A stretch of DNA of 10,404 nt. It comes from Spongiicolonus versatilis. GTDB lineage: Bacteria > Pseudomonadota > Gammaproteobacteria > Arenicellales > Spongiicolonaceae. Below the pieces are notes generated by a model. That model did not search any database and was not told the origin of the DNA. It saw only the letters and a program-made list of their open reading frames with translations. The position numbers were made by a program, and so were the translations under genes. Every line of letters starts with the position of its first letter. Within the stretch, counting starts at the first letter, position 1. Location of the stretch: the NCBI GenBank assembly GCA_028286165.1, contig JAPYMU010000205.1, positions 1 through 10,404 on the forward strand, written 5' to 3'. Below are positions 6,498 through 10,404 of this stretch, in pieces.

Positions 6498-6893
6498 TTA
6501 CTGCACCTTGCACAGCACTTCGCCGCCGATGCCTTTGCGGCGGGCGGCGCCGCCGGTCATGATGCCGCTGGAGGTGGAGATGATGGCGGTGCCCATGCCG
6601 CCGATGACGGTCGGCAATTCGTCGCGGCCGACAAACACCCGCCGCCCGGGGCGGCTGACCCGCTGCAGCGAGTCGATGACCGGCCGCCCCTCATGGTACT
6701 TAAGTTGAATGTCCAAGGTGCGCCGCGCGCCGTCGGCGGCCACGCTGTAGTCCAGAATGTAGCCCTCGTCCCTCAGCACGCGGGCGATGGATTCCTTGAG
6801 TTTTGACGCCGGCATGGCCACCCACGGCTTGCGGCGCAGCAGCGCGTTGCGGATGCGGGTCAGCATGTCGGCGACGGGATCGGTCATGGTCAT
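6498..6893 (-). CDS. rpsH: 30S ribosomal protein S8 (uS8)
   Basis: 131 residues, against 130 in E. coli. S8 is a primary binder of 16S rRNA helix 21 in the central domain, and in E. coli it is also the translational repressor of the spc operon. It starts MTMTDPVADMLTRIRNA; the shorter MTDP start (6887) is the more familiar N-terminus, but the first ATG has GAGG 8 bases upstream, so the longer form is given. The C-terminal RNA-binding signature IISTSSGIMTGGAARRKGIGGEVLCKV is clear at about residues 104-130. The frame is open upstream as a shadow of rpsN. It lies 10 bases after the rpsN stop. Its TAA is followed at once by the rplF ATG. Confidence 0.97.
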   Translation of the reverse strand: MTMTDPVADMLTRIRNALLRRKPWVAMPASKLKESIARVLRDEGYILDYSVAADGARRTLDIQLKYHEGRPVIDSLQRVSRPGRRVFVGRDELPTVIGGMGTAIISTSSGIMTGGAARRKGIGGEVLCKVQ

Positions 6894-6903
6894 GGCGCCG
6901 CCC

Positions 6904-7212
6904 TCACCAACTGGCCTTGACCACGCCCGGCGCTTCGCCGCGCATGATGACTTCGCGCAGTTTGTTGCGCGCCAGGCCGAACTTGCGGTAGTAGCCGCGC
7001 GGCCGGCCGCTGGCCTGGCAGCGGTTGCGCTGGCGCGAGCGGCTTGAGTCGCGCGGCAGTTGCTGCAGTTGCAGCATGGCGGCGCGCACGTGTTCATCCT
7101 CGCCCTCGCCCACCGCTTTTATCTGCAGCAACAGCGCGGCGCGTTTTGTGCGGTAGCGCGCGGCCAGGCGGCGGCGTTTTTTCTCGCGGGCGATCATGGA
7201 TTTTTTTGCCAC
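6904..7212 (-). CDS. rpsN: 30S ribosomal protein S14 (uS14), long zinc-free type, GTG start
   Basis: 102 residues, against 101 in E. coli. S14 is a head protein of the small subunit that assembles late with S3 and S10. The start codon is GTG at 7212. It gives (M)AKKSMIAREKKRR, which lines up with the E. coli MAKQSMKARE start, and it has GAGG 7 bases upstream. The C-terminal signature RNRCQASGRPRGYYRKFGLARNKLREVIMRGEAPGVVKASW is typical. Only one cysteine is present (C65), so the CxxC zinc ribbon of the short S14 form is absent. This long zinc-free form is usual in gammaproteobacteria. The TGA stop opens TGAGGG, which probably acts as the ribosome-binding site of rpsH. Confidence 0.97.
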   Translation of the reverse strand: MAKKSMIAREKKRRRLAARYRTKRAALLLQIKAVGEGEDEHVRAAMLQLQQLPRDSSRSRQRNRCQASGRPRGYYRKFGLARNKLREVIMRGEAPGVVKASW

Positions 7213-7219
7213 TGGTTTG

Positions 7220-7223
7220 CCTC
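7220..7223 (-). promoter_or_regulatory. Ribosome-binding site deciding the rpsN GTG start
   Basis: The minus-strand sequence TGAGGCAAACCAGTG joins the rplE stop TGA, a GAGG Shine-Dalgarno core and the rpsN GTG at 7-base spacing. It supports GTG over the internal ATG at codon 6, which would remove conserved residues. Confidence 0.75.
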
Positions 7224-7767
7224 AGGTTTGCTTGCGGATGGGAAAGTTAAACGCGCGCAGCAGGGCGCGGGCATGGTCGTCGCTGTGCGCCGAGGTGGTG
7301 ATGGTCACATCCAGGCCGCGGGTGGCGTCCACGTTGTCGTAGTCGATTTCAGGAAAAATGATCTGCTCCTGCACGCCGAAGGAATAGTTGCCGCGGCCGT
7401 CAAAGGAGCGCGCCGGCAGGCCGCGAAAATCGCGCATGCGCGGAATGGCCACGCTCACCAGCCGGTCGAGAAACTCGTACATCCGCCGGCGGCGCAGCGT
7501 CACCTTGCAGCCGATGGGCCAGCCTTCGCGGATTTTGAACGCGGCCACCGACTTGCGCGCCCTGGTCACCACCGGCTTCTGGCCGGAGATTTTGGCCAAC
7601 TCGGCGGCGGCGTTGTCCAGCACCTTCTTGTCGGCCACCGCCTCGCCAAGCCCCATGTTGAGGGTGATCTTGGCGATGCGCGGCACCGCCATGGGGTTGC
7701 TGAGGGACAGTTCCCGGCTGAGTTGGGGAACCACCACTTCGCGGTAATGCTGTTCCATTCTTGCCAT
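7222..7767 (-). CDS. rplE: 50S ribosomal protein L5 (uL5)
   Basis: 181 residues, against 179 in E. coli. L5 binds 5S rRNA, sits in the central protuberance and contacts P-site tRNA. Diagnostic segments are PRIAKITLNMGLGEAVADKKVLDNA (about 29-53), the SGQKPVVTRARKSVAAFKIREGWPIGCKVTLR segment, and the C-terminal GNYSFGVQEQIIFPEIDYD. The start at 7767 lies 4 bases after the rplX stop. No strong Shine-Dalgarno sequence is visible, and a second in-frame ATG occurs at codon 4. In E. coli this rplX-rplE junction is the S8 repressor site of the spc operon; I cannot recognise that structure by eye here. The TGA stop is the first part of TGAGG, which serves as the ribosome-binding site of rpsN. Confidence 0.98.
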   Translation of the reverse strand: MARMEQHYREVVVPQLSRELSLSNPMAVPRIAKITLNMGLGEAVADKKVLDNAAAELAKISGQKPVVTRARKSVAAFKIREGWPIGCKVTLRRRRMYEFLDRLVSVAIPRMRDFRGLPARSFDGRGNYSFGVQEQIIFPEIDYDNVDATRGLDVTITTSAHSDDHARALLRAFNFPIRKQT

Positions 7768-7771
7768 GGTT

Positions 7772-8113
7772 TTATTTTGCCAGGTCCAGGACCTCGCCGT
7801 CGGATTTGAAGTAGCGCACCTTGCGGCCGTCTTCCAGAGTGCGGACGCCGATGCGCCCGCCCCTGCCGGTGCGCGGATTGTAATGGCTTAAGTTGGACAA
7901 GTGCACCGGCGCCTCCTTCTCGATGATGCCGCCGGTTTCGTTTTTGTTGGGGTTGGGGCGCACGTGCTTTTTCACCAGGTTGACATTGTCCACCAGCGCG
8001 CGCGCGCCGAGCAGGCGCAGCACCTTGCCGCGCTTGCCGCGGTCGCGGCCGGCCAGCACCACCACCTCGTCGCCCACTCTGATTCTGTGCACCGCCATCG
8101 CCGCCGCCGCCAT
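7772..8113 (-). CDS. rplX: 50S ribosomal protein L24 (uL24)
   Basis: 113 residues from the start at 8113, against 104 in E. coli. L24 is an assembly-initiating protein that binds the 5' end region of 23S rRNA near the tunnel exit. The KOW motif RVGDEVVVLAGRDRGKRGKVLRL is at about residues 11-33, followed by NLVKKHVRPNPNKNETGGIIEKEAPVHLSN and the C-terminal KVRYFKSDGE. Two starts are possible. One is the ATG at 8113, which forms TAATG with the rplN stop and has GGA 9 bases upstream. The other is the ATG at 8098, which would drop MAAAA. The first fits the overlap pattern seen elsewhere in this cluster, so I prefer it. The same frame is open further upstream only as a shadow of rplN. Confidence 0.95.
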   Translation of the reverse strand: MAAAAMAVHRIRVGDEVVVLAGRDRGKRGKVLRLLGARALVDNVNLVKKHVRPNPNKNETGGIIEKEAPVHLSNLSHYNPRTGRGGRIGVRTLEDGRKVRYFKSDGEVLDLAK

Positions 8114-8481
8114 TACAAAACTTCCGGGGCCAGCGAAACGATGCGCATGAAGCGCTCGCTGCGCAGTTCCCGCGTCACCGGCCCGAAAATGCGCGTGCCC
8201 ACCGGCTGCATCTGCGCGTTGAGCAGCACCGCCGCGTTGCTGTCGAAACGAATCAGCGAACCGTCCGGCCGCCGCACGCCGTGGCGGGTGCGGACAATGA
8301 CGGCGTTGAACACGTCGCCTTTCTTGACCCGGCTGTTGGGAATGGCCTCTTTGATGCTGATGCGCACCACGTCGCCGATGCCGGCGTAGCGCCGCTTGGA
8401 GCCGCCCAGCACTTTGATGCACTGCACGCGCTTGGCGCCGCTGTTGTCGGCCACCGCCAATGTGCTCTGCATTTGAATCAT
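8113..8481 (-). CDS. rplN: 50S ribosomal protein L14 (uL14)
   Basis: 122 residues, against 123 in E. coli. L14 is a beta-barrel protein on the subunit interface that contacts 23S rRNA and helix 44 of 16S rRNA, and it is the docking site of the silencing factor RsfS. The start MIQMQSTLAVADNSGAKRV and the core KVLGGSKRRYAGIGDVVRISIKEAIP are diagnostic, as are the LIRFDSNAAVLLN and GTRIFGPVTRELR segments. GGAG lies 8 bases before the ATG. Only 22 bases separate it from rpsQ, where E. coli has a longer gap with the spc promoter; I see no convincing promoter in those bases. The TAA overlaps the rplX ATG by one base. Confidence 0.98.
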   Translation of the reverse strand: MIQMQSTLAVADNSGAKRVQCIKVLGGSKRRYAGIGDVVRISIKEAIPNSRVKKGDVFNAVIVRTRHGVRRPDGSLIRFDSNAAVLLNAQMQPVGTRIFGPVTRELRSERFMRIVSLAPEVL

Positions 8482-8503
8482 GACTGCGACTCCGCGGCTG
8501 CCG

Positions 8504-8863
8504 TTATTCGGCGCGGCGCAGGATTTTCACCAGGCGCCAGTTTTTGGTTTTGGACAGCGGCCGGCACTCGCGCACCAGCACCGTGTCGCCGCTGCGGCAT
8601 TCGTTGTTCTCGTCGTGGACGTGCAACTTGGTCGAGCGGCGGATGTATTTTTTGTACAGCGGATGCAGCACCCGCCGCTCCACCAGCACGGTGACGGTCT
8701 TGTCCATGCGGTCGCTGACCACGGTGCCGGGAATGGCGCGCACCAGGCCATCGGCGGCGGCGGCCGGTTGCGGCGCCGCAGGTGACGGCTGCGGAGTCAC
8801 AGGCGACGGTGCCGGCGGTGAAGACGGCGCCGCGGGGCCCGGAGTTGCCGGCTGTTCATTCAT
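8504..8863 (-). CDS. rpsQ: 30S ribosomal protein S17 (uS17) with Pro/Ala-rich N-terminal extension
   Basis: 119 residues, against 84 in E. coli. S17 is a primary 16S rRNA-binding OB-fold protein of the 30S body. The OB-fold starts near residue 43 (AIPGTVVSDRMDKTVTVLVERR) and contains the family motifs TKLHVHDENNEC and ECRPLSKTKNWRLVKIL. Ahead of it lie roughly 36-40 extra residues rich in Pro, Ala, Ser and Gln, including a seven-residue tandem repeat, PSPVTPQ then PSPAAPQ. I chose the ATG at 8863 because it sits 2 bases after the rpmC stop, has GGTGA 6 bases upstream and leaves no untranslated gap. The alternative is an in-frame GTG at 8743 that would give 79 residues, close to normal, but it has no visible ribosome-binding site and would leave a gap of about 120 bases after rpmC. 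The gene identity is certain; the start is fairly likely. Confidence 0.95.
   Translation of the reverse strand: MNEQPATPGPAAPSSPPAPSPVTPQPSPAAPQPAAAADGLVRAIPGTVVSDRMDKTVTVLVERRVLHPLYKKYIRRSTKLHVHDENNECRSGDTVLVRECRPLSKTKNWRLVKILRRAE
8768..8809 (-). repeat. 21-bp imperfect tandem repeat inside the rpsQ extension
   Basis: Two adjacent 21-base units, 8789-8809 and 8768-8788, match at 16 of 21 positions by eye. They encode PSPVTPQ and PSPAAPQ in the S17 frame (residues 19-25 and 26-32). Several differences fall at third codon positions, and the others change V-T to A-A. The in-frame unit length and the kept Pro/Ser/Gln pattern suggest that the extension grew by duplication of coding sequence and is translated. 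Confidence 0.8.
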
Positions 8864-8865
8864 GA

Positions 8866-9069
8866 TTATTCACCGGCGGCGGCCAGGCGCCGCTGCGACA
8901 GCAGGGTTTGGATGCGCGCGATGTCGCGGCGCACCTCGCCGAAGCGCGCGCTGTTGGCCAACTGGCCGGTGCTGCGCTGCACGCGCAGGTTGAACTGCTC
9001 CTTGCGCAACTCCACCAGCGCGGCGTGCAACTGCGCGGCGTCCTGATTGCGGTATTCGGCAATGCTCAT
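8866..9069 (-). CDS. rpmC: 50S ribosomal protein L29 (uL29)
   Basis: 67 residues, against 63 in E. coli. It is a small two-helix antiparallel hairpin protein near the tunnel exit, next to L23, where it helps frame the nascent-chain exit and the SRP docking area. Visible signatures are the first helix AAQLHAALVELRKEQFNLRVQ (about 11-31) with the family motif LRKEQFNLR, and the second helix RFGEVRRDIARIQTLLSQR (about 42-60). The start MSIAEYRNQ lies 7 bases after the rplP stop. The frame is open further upstream without support, because rplP covers that region in another frame. The upstream ribosome-binding site is weak, so coupling to rplP is likely. Two bases separate the TAA from the rpsQ ATG. 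Confidence 0.95.
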   Translation of the reverse strand: MSIAEYRNQDAAQLHAALVELRKEQFNLRVQRSTGQLANSARFGEVRRDIARIQTLLSQRRLAAAGE

Positions 9070-9076
9070 TGCATGC

Positions 9077-9490
9077 TCATCCCAGGTGGCGGCTGACAAA
9101 AGTGGTGCGCACCGACAACTTGGCGCCGGCCAGGCGCATGGCCTGGCGGGCGGTGGCCTCCGGCACGCCTTCAATTTCATACAGCACGCGGCCGGGCTTG
9201 ACCAACGCCACCCAGTATTCGGGGTTGCCCTTGCCTTTGCCCATGCGCACTTCCAGCGGCTTTTTGGACACCGGCTTGTCGGGGAAAACGCGGATCCACA
9301 GGCGGCCGCCGCGCTTGACATGGCGGGTGATGGCGCGGCGCGCGGCCTCAATCTGGCGCGCGGTGAGGCGGCCGCGGACGGTGGCCTTGAGGCCGAACTC
9401 GCCGAAACTCACCTTGTTGCCGCGCGTGGCCAGGCCGCGGTTGCGGCCTTTCTGCTGTTTGCGGAATTTTGTTTTCTTCGGCTGCAGCAT
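9077..9490 (-). CDS. rplP: 50S ribosomal protein L16 (uL16)
   Basis: 137 residues, against 136 in E. coli. L16 is an essential late-assembly protein at the base of the central protuberance that helps form the A-site tRNA pocket. The start MLQPKKTKFRKQQKGRNRG is canonical. The glycine-rich loop EVRMGKGKGNPEYW lies at residues 80-93; R82 corresponds to E. coli R81, which the YcfD/RoxA oxygenase hydroxylates there. The same frame stays open upstream to 9712, but that part is the shadow of rpsC. The real start at 9490 lies one base after the rpsC stop, with GGAG about 9 bases upstream inside the rpsC end. The C-terminus TTFVSRHLG is followed by TGA and a 7-base gap to rpmC. Confidence 0.97.
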   Translation of the reverse strand: MLQPKKTKFRKQQKGRNRGLATRGNKVSFGEFGLKATVRGRLTARQIEAARRAITRHVKRGGRLWIRVFPDKPVSKKPLEVRMGKGKGNPEYWVALVKPGRVLYEIEGVPEATARQAMRLAGAKLSVRTTFVSRHLG

Positions 9491-9491
9491 G

Positions 9492-10265
9492 TTAATTCTC
9501 CAGGTCCAGGCCGGCCGCCGGGTTTTCGCTTTCCACCACCGGCGGCTCATCGGCCAGCACCGGCGCCGCCGGGTTTTCGCTGTAAAAAGCGGTGTCGTCG
9601 GCGTCACCCACCAGCGGCTTCTGCTCCTCCTGAAAAACCTCGCCCTTGAAAATCCACACCTTGACGCCCACCACGCCGTAGGTGGTGTTGGCCTCGGCGA
9701 GGCCGTAGTCAATGTCGGCGCGCAGCGTGTGCAGCGGCACGCGCCCTTCGCGGTACCATTCGGTGCGCGCGATCTCGGCGCCGTTCAGGCGGCCGGCGAC
9801 CATCACCTTCACCCCCTTGGCGCCGAGGCGCATGGAGTTCTGCACCGCGCGCTTCAGGGCGCGGCGGAACATCACGCGCTTTTCCAGTTGCTGGCAGATG
9901 CTGTCGGCGACCAGCCGCGCGTCCAGTTCCGGCTTGCGCACCTCCTCCACCCGCACCTCCACGCGGCAGTTGGTCATGGCGGCGATCTCGCGGTGCAGTT
10001 TCTCGATGTCCTCGCCCTTCTTGCCGATGACGATGCCGGGGCGGGCGGTGAAAATTTTAATGTGCACCACATCCTGCGCCGGCCGCTCAATGGCGATGCG
10101 GCTGACGGCGGCGTTGGCCAGGCTCTTTTTGCCGCGCAGGTGGCTGCGGATGCGCAGGTCGGAGGTGAGGTTGGCGGCGTAGTCGCTGTTGCGCGCAAAC
10201 CAGCGCGCGTTCCAGTCCTTGGAAATGCCGAGGCGGATGCCGTGGGGTTGAACTTTCTGGCCCAT
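9492..10265 (-). CDS. rpsC: 30S ribosomal protein S3 (uS3) with acidic C-terminal tail
   Basis: 257 residues, against 233 in E. coli. It begins MGQKVQPHGIRLGI, the canonical S3 start. A type II KH domain carries the GKKG loop at residues 81-84, and the C-terminal S3 domain runs to VGVKVWIFKGE, ending at residue 209. R134, R135 and K138 line up with E. coli R131, R132 and K135, residues known for mRNA unwinding at the ribosomal entry channel. The ATG is preceded by GGAG at 7-base spacing and overlaps the rplV stop (TAATG). Odd feature: the last 48 residues hold 12 Asp/Glu and only one Lys. They contain SENPAA twice, at residues 229-234 and 246-251, whereas the usual S3 tail is basic. The rest of the protein is ordinary, so the function is certain. 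Whether the tail has a role is unknown. Confidence 0.98.
   Translation of the reverse strand: MGQKVQPHGIRLGISKDWNARWFARNSDYAANLTSDLRIRSHLRGKKSLANAAVSRIAIERPAQDVVHIKIFTARPGIVIGKKGEDIEKLHREIAAMTNCRVEVRVEEVRKPELDARLVADSICQQLEKRVMFRRALKRAVQNSMRLGAKGVKVMVAGRLNGAEIARTEWYREGRVPLHTLRADIDYGLAEANTTYGVVGVKVWIFKGEVFQEEQKPLVGDADDTAFYSENPAAPVLADEPPVVESENPAAGLDLEN
9514..9581 (-). repeat. 17-bp direct repeat inside the rpsC C-terminal tail
   Basis: The plus-strand 17-mer GCCGCCGGGTTTTCGCT occurs at 9514-9530 and again at 9565-9581, exactly 51 bases (17 codons) apart. In the S3 frame both copies encode SENPAA. The in-frame period suggests that the acidic tail grew by a segmental duplication. Confidence 0.85.
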
Positions 10266-10404
10266 TATTTTGCTCCGGTGGCGGCCTCGCCGTCGCCGAC
10301 GGTGACGGTGATGTGGCAGGTGGGTTTGTGGATGCGCGAGTTGCGCCCCTTGGCGCGCGGCCGCCAGCGGCGCAGCACCGGCCCCTGGTCCACGCGCACT
10401 TCGC
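10265..10404 (-). CDS. rplV: 50S ribosomal protein L22 (uL22), C-terminal part, cut by window edge
   Basis: Only the last 45 residues and the TAA stop are present; the 5' part lies beyond the right edge. The reading frame is EVRVDQGPVLRRW... followed by the L22 C-terminal signature PRAKGRNSRIHKPTCHITVTV. In known ribosomes this beta-hairpin and C-terminal strand belong to the protein that lines the exit tunnel and contacts all domains of 23S rRNA. A short tail, GDGEAATGAK, follows. The stop codon overlaps the rpsC start by one base (TAATG), so the two genes are probably translationally coupled. The position directly before rpsC is the standard place of rplV in the S10 operon. The identification is firm from motif and context; the missing part cannot be assessed. 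Confidence 0.95.
   Translation of the reverse strand, partial: EVRVDQGPVLRRWRPRAKGRNSRIHKPTCHITVTVGDGEAATGAK

Noticed and set aside
6894..7097. Upstream extension of the S8 frame
   Set aside because: It reads rpsN in another frame; canonical S8 starts MTMTDP at 6893 after GAGG.
7740..7800. S8-type repressor site at the rplX-rplE junction, as in E. coli
   Set aside because: I could not see the helix-21-like bulged stem in this sequence by eye. A covariance search would be needed, so it is not annotated.
8114..8422. Upstream extension of the L24 frame
   Set aside because: It is a shadow of rplN; the canonical L24 sequence starts at 8113 or 8098.
9491..9712. Upstream extension of the L16 frame to an earlier ATG
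   Set aside because: The extra residues are an out-of-frame reading of rpsC; L16 proper begins MLQPKKTKF at 9490 with a ribosome-binding site.
1..10404. A novel or mobile system hidden in the window
   Set aside because: All sequence is accounted for by the ribosomal supercluster with gaps of at most 110 bases. No inverted repeats, integrase, CRISPR-like arrays or atypical composition were seen.

Overview
This window is a stretch of the bacterial S10–spc–alpha ribosomal protein supercluster. All 22 genes lie on the minus strand. In transcription order, from the right edge to the left, they are: rplV (3' end only), rpsC, rplP, rpmC, rpsQ, rplN, rplX, rplE, rpsN, rpsH, rplF, rplR, rpsE, rpmD, rplO, secY, rpmJ, rpsM, rpsK, rpsD, rpoA and rplQ (3' end cut off).

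The organism is most likely a G+C-rich gammaproteobacterium. The gene order matches that of Escherichia coli: rpmJ follows secY directly, with no adk, map or infA between secY and rpsM. S14 is the long form without a zinc-ribbon. Many protein segments match the E. coli proteins as I remember them, for example the RpoA C-terminal domain, the S4 core, and the L6 and L18 C-termini. I cannot name the genus from this sequence.

Layout: 10404–8504 is the end of the S10 part (L22, S3, L16, L29, S17). 8481–2971 is the spc part (L14, L24, L5, S14, S8, L6, L18, S5, L30, L15, SecY, L36). 2860–1 is the alpha part (S13, S11, S4, RNA polymerase alpha, L17). The products build the ribosome, with two exceptions: SecY is the Sec translocon channel and RpoA is the RNA polymerase assembly and activator-contact subunit. 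Packing is very tight. Neighbouring genes overlap by 1 or 4 bases or are separated by at most 25 bases, except for one 110-base gap between rpmJ and rpsM. That gap holds a good sigma70-type promoter candidate for the alpha genes. There is no comparable gap between rpsQ and rplN, where E. coli has the spc promoter.

I see no mobile element, CRISPR array, RNA gene or foreign gene. The points worth a second look are lineage-specific tails on core ribosomal proteins: a Pro/Ala-rich N-terminal extension on S17 built partly from a 21-base repeat, and a long acidic C-terminal tail on S3 built partly from a 51-base-spaced repeat. The compact promoter and leader of the alpha genes, and the recurrent stop-codon/Shine-Dalgarno fusions at gene junctions, are also of interest.
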